A stretch of 64,000 nucleotides of DNA from Theionarchaea archaeon (GTDB lineage Archaea; Methanobacteriota_B; Thermococci; Methanofastidiosales; SZ-28-30). The translations under genes were made by a program, and so were the position numbers. Numbering within the stretch: position 1 is the stretch's first letter; every line of letters starts with the position of its first letter. The stretch is taken from positions 124,001-188,000 of the forward strand of contig JACVGT010000003.1 in the NCBI GenBank assembly GCA_018992685.1. Reading direction: 5' to 3'. Shown here in pieces: positions 51,409 through 59,898 of the stretch. Under the pieces are notes generated by a model. That model had not been told where the DNA came from and did not search any database. It was given only the letters and a program-made list of their open reading frames with translations.

Positions 51409-52089
51409 ATTCCAATTAAAGACCTACCCAAGTCAGAACGACCCCGTGAGCGGCTGGCTCAACTGGGAGGTGACAGCCTTTCTCTCCAGGAACTTCTGGC
51501 CGTTGTGCTGGGAACAGGTACCAGAAATGGACAGAATGCAGTAGAGGTAGCTTCGCAGCTTTTGAAGGTATTTGATGGTAACTTAGGCTCTCTTTTTTCT
51601 GCCTCTGTTGAAGAACTTTCTGTAGTAGAAGGGATAGGGTTTGCCAAAGCCTGCAAAATAAAGGCAGTGTTTGAATTGGGAAAACGGATTATCTCCTATT
51701 GCAGGGAAGAACGCCCACACATTCAGTCCTCAATAGATGTTGTGAGTCTAGTGCTCCCCCACATGACATATCTAACGAGAGAAGAATTCAGGGTTATCCT
51801 CCTGGATTCCAAGAACAGGGTGATTGCTCATGAAATCGTGTCCGTGGGTTCACTGGACATGACGGTGGTCCATCCCAGAGAGGTCTTTCGTCCAGCAGTT
51901 TCTCATGCAGCAGCTTCCATCATTCTGGTACACAACCACCCTTCAGGTGATCCGACGCCTTCTCAACACGATATCCTGCTCACTCAGGATCTGTGCACCT
52001 GTGGGAAAATCCTGGACATAGAAGTCGTGGACCACATCATTGTTGGACGCCCCGACTATGTCAGTTTGAAGTACCGGGATCTCATGTAG
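51409..52089 (+). CDS. radC: RadC/JAB-domain protein without a canonical start codon
   Basis: About 226 residues. Residues 1-90 match the RadC helix-hairpin-helix part (IPIKDLPKSERPRERLAQL, ELLAVVLGTGTRNG, VEGIGFAKACKIKA). The rest is a JAB domain with HNHPSGDPTPSQHD as metal motif. No ATG, GTG or TTG lies in frame before the conserved N-terminus. The closest ATG (51386) is in another frame and would join in frame if the five-G run at 51397-51401 had one more G. ATT at 51403 or 51409 is the alternative. The next in-frame GTG (51505) would remove conserved residues. Confidence 0.8.
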   Translation: MPIKDLPKSERPRERLAQLGGDSLSLQELLAVVLGTGTRNGQNAVEVASQLLKVFDGNLGSLFSASVEELSVVEGIGFAKACKIKAVFELGKRIISYCREERPHIQSSIDVVSLVLPHMTYLTREEFRVILLDSKNRVIAHEIVSVGSLDMTVVHPREVFRPAVSHAAASIILVHNHPSGDPTPSQHDILLTQDLCTCGKILDIEVVDHIIVGRPDYVSLKYRDLM

Positions 52090-52285
52090 GGTCAACTCAA
52101 CCACGAATGGATAACTAGTTCAGCCCTTTGTACACGCTGTGGAGACATAGATGGTCAAGAGTTACTTCTTCCAGAAAGGGAGTGCTGTCCTTCCCGGACT
52201 GTTTATGCTGTCTTCAAGAGATATGACACTGCAACGCATCGGAATCCAAGGAAAGCTTTTTTAATGGGGAGATTAGGGTGTGACG

Positions 52286-52957
52286 ATGACCCACGATCTG
52301 GAAGAGATGTTCAAGCATTTACATACAGGAGAGAGTATACAGACTGAGTTCTATCCATATGCTGGAATACGACATTCAATTCGCAAGAGAAAGGGAAAAA
52401 TCCTAATCAGAATCAGTGATACTTTCTCGGAGGCTCCACAGGATGTCCTACTGGCTCTGGGGAGGATTCTACTGGCAAAATTGAATAAGAGTCACGTTTC
52501 GAAGAAGGATCGGACTGTGTACAATCAATATGTGGCAAGTGAGGAGCTGCAGGACAGGGCGACTGCCATCCTTTCAAACCGTAAAAGAGCAGTACGCATT
52601 ATGAAAGGGAACCATAGAAGTCTGGCAGACAGCTTTCAGCGGGTTAATGCAGCATACTTTGGCGGATCTATGGAGAAGCCTACCTTAACCTGGGGGATAA
52701 AGAGAGCCCACCGCACTCTGGGGAGGTATGACCTGCAGAGAGACATCGTGTTTCTCTCCCCCGTTCTTGATTCATATGAGGTGCCTGAAGAATTCCTGGA
52801 TTTCATTATGTATCATGAACTATTGCACAAGAAACACGGCCTTCGGGAAAAAGGAGGGAGGATCTGGGCTCATACGCGACAGTTCAGAAACGATGAAAAG
52901 AGATTTTATAACTATGAGCAAATGAAGAAGATAATGAGTCAGATAGCGAAAACGTAG
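52286..52957 (+). CDS. SprT-like metalloprotease-type protein
   Basis: A 223-residue protein. FIMYHELLHKKHG near residue 180 is the HExxH zinc motif and HTRQFRNDEKRF contains the likely third ligand. LADSFQRVNAAYFGGSMEKP is the SprT-like entry segment. SprT/Spartan proteins cut proteins crosslinked to DNA; the function in archaea is open. The ATG at 52286 has GGGTG five bases before it. The gene ends just before the 3' end of the SRP RNA gene on the other strand. Confidence 0.8.
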   Translation: MTHDLEEMFKHLHTGESIQTEFYPYAGIRHSIRKRKGKILIRISDTFSEAPQDVLLALGRILLAKLNKSHVSKKDRTVYNQYVASEELQDRATAILSNRKRAVRIMKGNHRSLADSFQRVNAAYFGGSMEKPTLTWGIKRAHRTLGRYDLQRDIVFLSPVLDSYEVPEEFLDFIMYHELLHKKHGLREKGGRIWAHTRQFRNDEKRFYNYEQMKKIMSQIAKT

Positions 52958-52977
52958 CCCTGAGAGCTGGAAAACGG

Positions 52978-53318
52978 GGCTGAGGGTAGAGGAAGGAACG
53001 ACGCGCTCGATGATGGGGGCTTCCTCCTGTACTTACAGTACAGCCTTTCTCCCCCCCGCTACCCCTCAAGCATCCGACGTTCCTACTACCGCTGCTTCCT
53101 TCCGGACCTGACGGGATTCACAAGATAAGGAAGATTGATCCACCTTCCTCCGAAAGGGACCTCTTCTTCCGCAGATCAAGAGGGACGAGAGTTCATAGTC
53201 GGGACAGCACGCAGTTGCAGAATTCCGCCGTCGCTCATCGAGCTTCGGCCCCTGCTTAAAGACCATTCAGGTTACAGGAACGGCCTACCTTCCCGGCCTA
53301 GTCATATCTTCTATCCTC
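52978..53318 (-). ncRNA. ffs: SRP (7S) RNA
   Basis: On the minus strand the conserved helix-8 stretch TCAGGTCCGGAAGGAAGCAG (with GCGGTA after it) is present, as are the helix 3/4 loop CTGTAACCTGAATGG and GCAGGGGCCGAAGC. The 5' segment GAGGATAGA (53310-53318) pairs with the 3' segment TCTACCCTC (52982-52990), closing helix 1 as in archaeal SRP RNA. A TATA (CCTTTATAAG) lies at 53324-53333, so the true 5' end may be 53300-53318. It scaffolds SRP19 and SRP54 for membrane targeting. The ends are approximate by about 15 bases. Confidence 0.85.
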
Positions 53319-53323
53319 TTTGA

Positions 53324-53333
53324 CTTATAAAGG
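53324..53333 (-). promoter_or_regulatory. TATA box of the SRP RNA gene
   Basis: CCTTTATAAG on the minus strand, just upstream of the first helix of the SRP RNA. Confidence 0.55.
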
Positions 53334-53473
53334 TTATCGAACCGGCAGTGATTTGCAGCTGACAGATGGCCATCATCTACGATTCCTGTTTCTTGAGGCT
53401 GAAAGTGGACTTTAGCCATTTGGCTGCAGAATTGCTTCAAGTATGCTTATAAACCAGGAGGAAACTGTATGTC

Positions 53474-54757
53474 ATGGACTACAAGGTAATCCACGATTCT
53501 TTACACGGGTCCATTAAACTGGAAGGTATATTCCTCGAATTGATGGATGCACCTGAGCTGCAGAGGCTTCATCATATCCGCCAACTGGGAATGGCATATC
53601 TCGTATTCCCTGGCGCAAACCATACCCGCTTCTCGCATTCCTTGGGCACATATTTCATAGCTTCACAGATTGCAGAAGAGCTGCAGTTGTCTGAGAATGA
53701 TCAGAGAATAGTCGCTGTGGCAGCCCTCCTTCACGACATCGGTCACGGCCCCTTTTCGCATACACTGGAATACGCATTTCATTCTCTTCACAGAATCAAC
53801 CACACAGATCAGACATCCAGGATCATAACAGGCGAGATAGATATTATCCCTCAGCGCCCTCACGTGGAAAGGCACACTATCGCCCAAATCCTGGAGGACT
53901 ATGACACCCACCCGAAGGAAGTGAGTGAACTCATTCAGGGTATGAAGGTTCCATATGAATGGACGCTGACTCCCTGGCTGGAAGATAATCCTCAAAAGGT
54001 CAGTCCTTTGACCCAGATTATTCATGGAGAAATAGATGCAGATCAGCTGGACTACCTGCTGCGGGACTCCTACTACACTGGTGTAGCCTACGGAGTAGTT
54101 GATCTCCCCTATCTCTTGCACACGCTTGAGTTGCATAATACTACCCTGTCCATCAACCCGAAGGGCGTGGAAGCTGCAGAAGCCCTGCTTGTAGCCAGGT
54201 CTCTGATGTTCAGTTCGGTGTACTATCATCATGCAGTACGCATTGCAGAAACTATGCTCACCAGAGCAGCAGAAGATACCCTTGGAGAGCACCCAGAAAT
54301 AATGGCCATGTCGGACGGGGAATTCTTTGCATATTTGGAAAAAGGAACACCATACCAACGGGATTTGGCTGCCCGGTTAAGGTACAGGAATCTTTTCAAG
54401 AGAGTGTACATGGTCTCTGCAGAAGAATCTGAATATCCATTACAGGATGTCATAGCAGAATTGTCAGATTCAGAATCTCGAAAAGAGAAAGAACACACTC
54501 TCTGCAGGAAGGCAGGCATCCCCCAGGGATTTGCCTTGATTGACATTCCAGAAAGAGATATCTCTCTTTCTGAGCCTCGCATGGCACGGCCCAGTATTCT
54601 GGTGTATGATGGAGAATTCAGACGGCTGTCAGAATACACCCCTACAGCAGCAGCGCTTCAGAAAAGGAAAGTCCCCTCCTGGAGCCTCATGGTATCCTCG
54701 CCCCCTGAGTATGTGAAAAAGGTGAGAAGGGTCTGTGACAAAGTCATTTTCAGTTGA
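53474..54757 (+). CDS. HD superfamily phosphohydrolase (SAMHD1/YwfO-like)
   Basis: A 427-residue protein. RLHHIRQLGMAYLVFPGANH, RFSHSLGTYFIA, AALLHDIGHGPFSHTLE and DADQLDYLLRDSYYTGV are the family's HD metal and substrate motifs. Relatives hydrolyse dNTPs or related nucleotides. AGGAGG precedes the ATG, and the TATA GCTTATAAAC lies near 53444. It is a single gene that diverges from the SRP RNA gene. Confidence 0.88.
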   Translation: MDYKVIHDSLHGSIKLEGIFLELMDAPELQRLHHIRQLGMAYLVFPGANHTRFSHSLGTYFIASQIAEELQLSENDQRIVAVAALLHDIGHGPFSHTLEYAFHSLHRINHTDQTSRIITGEIDIIPQRPHVERHTIAQILEDYDTHPKEVSELIQGMKVPYEWTLTPWLEDNPQKVSPLTQIIHGEIDADQLDYLLRDSYYTGVAYGVVDLPYLLHTLELHNTTLSINPKGVEAAEALLVARSLMFSSVYYHHAVRIAETMLTRAAEDTLGEHPEIMAMSDGEFFAYLEKGTPYQRDLAARLRYRNLFKRVYMVSAEESEYPLQDVIAELSDSESRKEKEHTLCRKAGIPQGFALIDIPERDISLSEPRMARPSILVYDGEFRRLSEYTPTAAALQKRKVPSWSLMVSSPPEYVKKVRRVCDKVIFS

Positions 54758-55253
54758 ATGAACCCTTTGTGGGTCCATTCTCCGCTGTGAACAGCGAGAG
54801 AGGAAAAAAAAGGAAAAAAAAGGAAAAAAACGCAGCACAGCCAAGTACTGCAAACAACAAAATTGCTTTTGATTCTCCTTATTTAAACTTTTTGCTGGCC
54901 AACCTCTTCTTCTGCGGCGGTTGAGTGTTGCCTGCAGTGAAGAGACACCCTAGGGACGTTTTGTCGGGTGAAAGCCAGATAGATGTTCTGACGTATAGAT
55001 ACGCGTACCTGAGAATCAGCGAGGAGTCATTTGGAGGACGCCCTCTGTGACAAGACACAGCCGATAGTATGAGATTGAGAACGACACCCGTCCGCCGGAT
55101 ATCCACACTCTCCAAATGGCCCCTCTTGACAGAAGGCCACCAGTAGATCGACATGTAGAACATTTCTGCACACTATTTGCAAGATTCACAATGTAATTAT
55201 CATGAGCAAGTATCCTCTTTGAGAAGTTAAACCTCTTTTTTATATGAAGTTCA
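54758..55253. other. Gene-poor region with A-rich repeat
   Basis: Starts with a short hairpin and A-rich repeat (54783-54830). An open frame on the minus strand (54879-55163) has no start context and no recognisable protein. A TATA-like run (CTTTTTTATATG, 55235-55246) ends the region. Confidence 0.4.
54783..54830. repeat. Hairpin followed by three AGGAAAAAAA units
   Basis: CGCTGT-GA-ACAGCG (54783-54796) is followed by AGGAAAAAAA repeated three times exactly (54801-54830). On the minus strand this is a T-rich run with a stem behind it. Confidence 0.7.
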
Positions 55254-55940
55254 ATGAAACAGCGTTTTGACTATTTCATTCATCCTATATTACCTCTACC
55301 GATTCACCAATTGGTGAGAGGGAATATAAAAGTTTGCTCCATGTGGGGAGCGGTAAGACCTTTAGAGAGATTTCTGACCACACGGTCAGGAAGATAAAGA
55401 GAATAGTGTACCCTTTTCTGGAACTACCTGGAAGACATAGTTTATGAGCCATCGAAAATAGCTATAGAATATCCAGAAGAACCTCCCGAAAAAGGAAGTT
55501 CACATTATGGATGGATGATATTCCCCTACGTTAGGTACAATTTGAGGACTGGTTACACACCCATCGTGAAGAAGTTACATATAGCTTTTGATTCTTTCTG
55601 CAAGGGAATTGACTATCTATTAAATATATCTACAGTATTATTACCTTATTACCCGTTAGGATTCAAGTTATACTCACAGCAGTTTCTCGTTTTCTGGTCG
55701 GACTACGAAGATTTACTATGCAAGTCTTTTAGTTTTCTACCGTGCCACACGTCAATTACCAAGGCAGATGATGCCATATTTGTATATGTAAGTGTTGAGA
55801 AAGGGCTGCTTGAAAAAAGGTTACTTCAATTCTGTTTTAAGATGAGTGATATGGGATATATTGACCGCTTTTGGAGTTCAATCCCCATATATCACCGGAT
55901 ACCTGATGAGCATGGACTAACCAGGACTTCCACCACCTGA
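55254..55940 (+). pseudogene. Possible decayed gene, A/T-rich
   Basis: One frame opens at ATG 55254 (MKQRFDYFIHPILPLPIHQL) after a TATA-like run. It meets TAA (55395) and TAG (55404), then runs open again to 55940 (EDIVYEPSKIAIEYPEE, SSHYGWMIFPYVRYN). In between, another frame reads EREYKSLLHVGSGKTF and REISDHTVRKIKR without stops. This could be a gene with a compensating pair of frameshifts or two nonsense changes. No family is recognised. The intact portion from 55515 (141 codons) could be a separate small gene. Confidence 0.35.
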
Positions 55941-56165
55941 ACCTCCATCTCCACATATACTACTATCTTGAATCCCCTTCAATAGTTCAAGTGGGATTAT
56001 GTTCAATAGTTCAAGTGGGATTATGTTCAATGGTTCAAAGGGCCAATCCTTTAGAAAGTTCATACATCTTCACCTCACTGCTACTTTACAGAACTGATTA
56101 AAAATATTTGGGTAATAATTGCGTAAAAAACTGGAAGTTAAATGTGCATATTTATTCCACTGTAA
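55941..56165. other. Short repeat-bearing spacer
   Basis: Contains the 24-bp tandem repeat at 55978-56041 and an A/T-rich stretch. No gene is seen. Confidence 0.4.
55978..56041 (+). repeat. 24-bp tandem repeat, about 2.6 copies
   Basis: The 24-base unit begins TTCAATAGTTCAAG and ends TGGGATTATG. Units lie at 55978-56001 and 56002-56025, exact, with a partial third copy having one change (TTCAATGGTTCAA). Confidence 0.85.
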
Positions 56166-56297
56166 TTGACTAAAGCAATCTATGAGACATCCTGGTTCAA
56201 AGCTATTGTTGTATGGATAGCGTACATCATAGTGATTGTGATTGTTTTGGTGATCCTGGCAGTCCTTGGAATTGTAGCAGGGCTGGTTTTTCTGTAA
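56166..56297 (+). CDS. Possible 43-residue single-TM peptide
   Basis: From TTG at 56166 the frame codes MTKAIYETSWFKAIVVWIAY followed by about 22 strongly hydrophobic residues ending VLGIVAGLVFL. The N-terminus is short and polar. A T/A-rich GCATATTTATT lies about 15 bases upstream. TTG use and the short length make this uncertain, but the codon choice (Val/Ile/Leu-rich without stops) fits a small membrane peptide. No family is recognised. Confidence 0.4.
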   Translation: MTKAIYETSWFKAIVVWIAYIIVIVIVLVILAVLGIVAGLVFL

Positions 56298-56335
56298 GTG
56301 CCCATATCCTTTCTCTTTTCATCTACTTCCTCTCA

Positions 56336-57028
56336 TTACACTGGCTGTTCTTCCAGTACGAAATTCATGAGTTTCATCTCAGCTTTACGCAAGTGCTCCC
56401 ACGCTGTGCTGGTGCTGATCCCCATGTCAACAGCTATGGTCTTGATATCAGTTTTCCGGGGAAATGAATAGTATCCGTGTTCAAAAGCAGCATGGATTAT
56501 CTTCCGCTGCATTTCTGTGAGGTGAACGTCACCTGAAAGCGGCCAGGACCACTTCAGGAAGGACATTTTTCTGGCGTGATCATTGCGCACAATTTTCTTT
56601 ATCTTGTATTCCAGGTTCGCCTTGGTGAGGAGATCGAAGTACTCCTGCAGTGATACGTCTTTGTACACAATCCCCGAGATCACTTCCTTTTCCTCCTGGA
56701 CTATGATTGGATAATCAAGGATAAATCCCATTTTGTTGGTCTCTCTGATGACGGAATTTGCCTCAGGTCCAATGATGTACCTCAACTTGGTAATGTTTTC
56801 TGCACTGACGACATCAATGATGGTGACGTCGTCTGGAACATGAGAAATGCACTGCTGGACCTCATGATTGTGTTCAGCCTTTGAGAATTTCACTGATAAT
56901 TCAATGTACACACTCCCATCTTTGAATACGTCTGCTCGATCTATGAGACATGTCTTGACATGATCCAACCTGGAGACTCTGTTGCACAATCCTCCTGTGT
57001 GGTATATGTTTAGACGAGCATAATACAT
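56336..57028 (-). CDS. Bat-type (HTH_10) transcription regulator
   Basis: A 230-residue regulator. The C-terminus (LTEMQRKIIHAAFEHGYYSF, RKTDIKTIAVDMGISTSTAW) is a bat-type HTH typical of archaea. The N-terminal 150 residues resemble the sensor part of such regulators and contain no enzyme motif. It lies next to the divergent amino-acid module at 57.4-63 kb and may control it; that is a guess from position only. Confidence 0.82.
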   Translation of the reverse strand: MYYARLNIYHTGGLCNRVSRLDHVKTCLIDRADVFKDGSVYIELSVKFSKAEHNHEVQQCISHVPDDVTIIDVVSAENITKLRYIIGPEANSVIRETNKMGFILDYPIIVQEEKEVISGIVYKDVSLQEYFDLLTKANLEYKIKKIVRNDHARKMSFLKWSWPLSGDVHLTEMQRKIIHAAFEHGYYSFPRKTDIKTIAVDMGISTSTAWEHLRKAEMKLMNFVLEEQPV

Positions 57029-57387
57029 TACGTCTACTTTTTCTTCCTTGTTTTTAAGGGTTTCCCGGATTCAATGTTAATTTGAGAAACCGGAGCTATT
57101 TTTAGTTGGTAGAAATAAAGGAGATTCTTTATTTCGAAAGAATCCCAAAAAATAAAAGAAGTATCTTTTACCTTATATTACAAGAACTCTGTTCATTGCT
57201 GGGTAAAACTACTATCAAGAACCGTGAGACTTTTCCTTTCAGGAGTATCATTATTTTCATGAAGTATTCTGGTGCATAGTCCAGCCTCTTTCGTCACGTC
57301 TTCGTGTGATTTTGCCTGCAAATCCACTAAGAATGAGTCAGATGGATTATTCAGGCAGCTTTCGTTCTGAAATGGACAGTCAAGGAA
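57029..57387. other. Intergenic region with hairpin
   Basis: Includes the promoter of the bat-type regulator near 57045-57059 and a perfect hairpin at 57123-57144. About 240 bases separate the hairpin from the end of the threonine-synthase-like gene. No gene is seen. Confidence 0.4.
57123..57144. terminator. Hairpin GATTCTTT-N6-AAAGAATC
   Basis: A perfect 8-bp stem with a 6-base loop. On the minus strand it is followed by TCCTTTATTTCT, a T-rich run, so it may end the leftward threonine-synthase-like transcript or precede the regulator promoter. Confidence 0.4.
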
Positions 57388-58653
57388 CTACCAGGCCATG
57401 TTATAGTGGGTTTTCATCAGTTCCACGAATTTGTCCCACTCTCCTCCCACAGGATCAGGTAGAGAAAAGTGAGTCTCAATAACATCCGGGTCTTTCAATC
57501 CTCCACCTGTGATTACGCTTACTACAGTGTCTTGGGCATCTATATGTCCCGAGTCATGCAGAGTTTTGGCCGCAGCAATCGCAGCAGCAGAAGTTGTGCT
57601 GGCATAAATACCCTCGTGAGTCGCCAGGGAGAAGACGGCTTCCAGAATGTCACCATCTTCTACCGTAAGGGCCACACCCCCTGAGTCTTTTACAGCTCTG
57701 TAAGCCTGGTAACCCACCTGTGGCACCAGAATGTGCTTGGCAATGGTGGGGGCAGTTTCAACTCTCTGGATGCATTCTGCACCGCTGGTGAGGGTCTTGG
57801 TAAGAGATCCCCCAGCAGATGACTCAACAGCCACCATCTGGGGAAGTGCGTCAATGAACCCTGTGGTATAGAGATCCTGGAACCCTCTCCACACGGCAAA
57901 CAGCCCAAATCCCATTCCAGTGGGAACGATCACATAGTCTGGAACATTCCATGAAAGCTGTTCGCAGATTTCAAATGCCACAGTTTTTCTCCCTTCTTCA
58001 CTGTAAGGATCTCCTGTGGGTGATCTGGTGTAGCTGCTGACGGGATGTGCATGCAATGTGTCCACGCATGTTTTCATGAGGACATACCTGTCTTCGTATT
58101 TCTTCAGGTAGACCACCTTTCCACCATACGAGAGGGTCTGCAAGATGGCCTGCATGGATTCGTCCTGGTTTTCAAAACTGATTACCTGGAGACCGGAGAC
58201 AGCCCCGTACGCTGCCGCTGCAGCAGCAGTATTTCCCCCTCCCGCGATGAGATGGCGGGATCCGAACTTCCTTGCCACGGTAGCTCCCACAGCAGCCGAT
58301 CTGTCCTTGAACGTGTGGGTGGGATTCCTTGATTCATCTTTAGCACACAAATGATGGAGTCCAAGGGCTGGGCCCAGTTTCCTGCAGGGCAGAAGGGGGG
58401 TTCCTCCCTCTCCCAGAGTAAGACTCGATTCAGGGTCAACAGGAAGGAATTCCTGCCACTTCCATACTCCCTGCACGCACCTTTTCTTCAACACTTTCCT
58501 AGATACAGTCTCTTTTATCTTCTCGTAATCATAGTCGACAACGACGTTTGATTGAAACCGATCCGTCTTGCAGCGTGGGCACCCCTCGAACATCCGCTCC
58601 AGTGGGTACTGAGCTCCACAATGCAAGCATTTCAGCATACGCTCATACATCAT
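57388..58653 (-). CDS. thrC: Threonine-synthase-like PLP enzyme (possible cysteate synthase)
   Basis: A 421-residue fold-type II PLP enzyme. The N-terminal zinc-ribbon-like CLHCGAQYPLERMFEGCPRC is common in archaeal ThrC. NPTHTFKDRSAAVG has the Schiff-base Lys and LIAGGGNTAAAAAAYGA is a phosphate-binding loop. Threonine synthase makes threonine from phosphohomoserine; the paralogue cysteate synthase uses phosphoserine and sulfite, and sequence alone does not settle it. AGGAGGAAG precedes the ATG at 58653. It overlaps the opine-dehydrogenase-like gene by 11 bases. Confidence 0.8.
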   Translation of the reverse strand: MMYERMLKCLHCGAQYPLERMFEGCPRCKTDRFQSNVVVDYDYEKIKETVSRKVLKKRCVQGVWKWQEFLPVDPESSLTLGEGGTPLLPCRKLGPALGLHHLCAKDESRNPTHTFKDRSAAVGATVARKFGSRHLIAGGGNTAAAAAAYGAVSGLQVISFENQDESMQAILQTLSYGGKVVYLKKYEDRYVLMKTCVDTLHAHPVSSYTRSPTGDPYSEEGRKTVAFEICEQLSWNVPDYVIVPTGMGFGLFAVWRGFQDLYTTGFIDALPQMVAVESSAGGSLTKTLTSGAECIQRVETAPTIAKHILVPQVGYQAYRAVKDSGGVALTVEDGDILEAVFSLATHEGIYASTTSAAAIAAAKTLHDSGHIDAQDTVVSVITGGGLKDPDVIETHFSLPDPVGGEWDKFVELMKTHYNMAW

Positions 58654-59719
58654 TCTTCCTCCTTGAAACCATGTCCACGATCTCCTCAGGAGCCATTCCG
58701 CTGAGTCCCAAGCGCTCACATGTCACTCCCCTTTCCCAGTAGTCAGTACCGTCAACCACTGACCAAGCCCCAACCAACATTCTGGCACCAGGAGCTGGAA
58801 TCTTGAGCATATCACACAGGGAGACGAGTGGAACAAGGCCATAGATTAATTCTTCCCGGACATAGCTCAAAGGATCTGGTAACACGTACTCACGGACGGC
58901 CTCCCAGTTCTTGATTGTCTGATAGGTCGTCTCTCCCTTCACTGCGTAATAGTCCTGAATCATTGTGGCTGCACTCTTGAGATCCAGCCCCAGAGTATGG
59001 CACAGGGCCAGCCGTTCTGAATCCGCAGCGTCCACAGCCCTTGCAACTCTGGGGGATATTCCCTCCGAATAGAACCAGAAGGTTTCAGAGTCCTCTTCTA
59101 CACGGTTCATGTTGAAAAGAGCAATTGGCACGTGGATCACGGGGTTATAATTTTCAAGGCTGGTTTCCAGAACACTTCGCCCCGGAACGAGTTGCGGCAC
59201 ATAGGCATGGAGCTTCTCATACACAGAATTCAGTCTATCTGGAGGGTAGGTTGCCATTCTCACAGTACTCTTTTCTCCGGAAATACGGACGTGACCTGGT
59301 TCCACCACTCTGCAGGCCAGTGGCAACAGGGTCGTTTCTGCTATTGTGACGTCAGTTCGATCAGATTCTCTTAAGAGATGCTGGAGTCTCAGGGCGGCCC
59401 AGTATCCAGTGAACACGACAATGACTGCATGCTCCTGAAGATAGGGGAGACTCTGTTCTACCAATGACTCGTGCCCTCCAGCTCGTGCAGTGACCAGTAC
59501 ATAGGGAACATTGGAAACGACAGTTTCAAGATCACACGACGCTGCCTGTATTGCAGCCTCTCCTTCCAGGATTCCTGATACCTTCAGTCTGCGAGAGCCG
59601 GCAAGGGAGGCAATCCTTTCTGGGGTTCTGTTGTAGAGAAAAAGATCGTGGCCTTTGAGGGCTAGATAGCCAGCAATCCCCTGCCCGGCACTGCCAGCTC
59701 CCAGGACTGCAAATTTCAC
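58643..59719 (-). CDS. Opine/octopine-dehydrogenase-like NAD(P)-binding protein
   Basis: A 358-residue protein. It starts MKFAVLGAGSAGQGIAGYLA (GxGxxG Rossmann loop) and has the central VTARAGGHESLVEQ segment. LENYNPVIHVPIALFN is the conserved NPxxHP-like motif of octopine dehydrogenase family proteins, and the C-terminal half is helical. GTG at 59719 is the likely start: AGGAGGA lies five bases before it. Such enzymes join an amino acid to a 2-oxo acid reductively, or act in reverse. It is the first gene of the leftward pair. Confidence 0.78.
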   Translation of the reverse strand: MKFAVLGAGSAGQGIAGYLALKGHDLFLYNRTPERIASLAGSRRLKVSGILEGEAAIQAASCDLETVVSNVPYVLVTARAGGHESLVEQSLPYLQEHAVIVVFTGYWAALRLQHLLRESDRTDVTIAETTLLPLACRVVEPGHVRISGEKSTVRMATYPPDRLNSVYEKLHAYVPQLVPGRSVLETSLENYNPVIHVPIALFNMNRVEEDSETFWFYSEGISPRVARAVDAADSERLALCHTLGLDLKSAATMIQDYYAVKGETTYQTIKNWEAVREYVLPDPLSYVREELIYGLVPLVSLCDMLKIPAPGARMLVGAWSVVDGTDYWERGVTCERLGLSGMAPEEIVDMVSRRKNDV

Positions 59720-59898
59720 ATAGATTCCTCCTGCAGCCAACATGAGTGGCAATCTTCACTCAGTTGGGATTACCCCTTGTGGCGGAATCTTAAATTATTA
59801 TTGCCTGAATACTTCGGCAAAGTTCTTATAAACAATTGTTCACAAATAATGAGCTAGGATTGGCAGGATTCGCATTCTGTTAATCGAGAGGTGATTCT
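59720..59898. promoter_or_regulatory. Divergent promoter with palindromic operator
   Basis: Rightward TATA CTTATAAAC (59824-59832) overlaps the perfect palindrome AACAATTGTT (59831-59840). Leftward, AATAATTTAAGATT lies near 59787-59800. The rightward mRNA has a leader of about 45 bases with GAGAGGTGA at 59886-59894. A regulator bound at the palindrome could control both halves of the module. Confidence 0.5.

Noticed and set aside
54879-55163. 94-codon open frame on the minus strand
   Set aside because: No promoter or ribosome site and no protein-like features. The sequence is mixed and low in informative residues.
54801-56041. CRISPR array
   Set aside because: The repeats are tandem units of 10 or 24 bases without spacers, and no cas gene is present.
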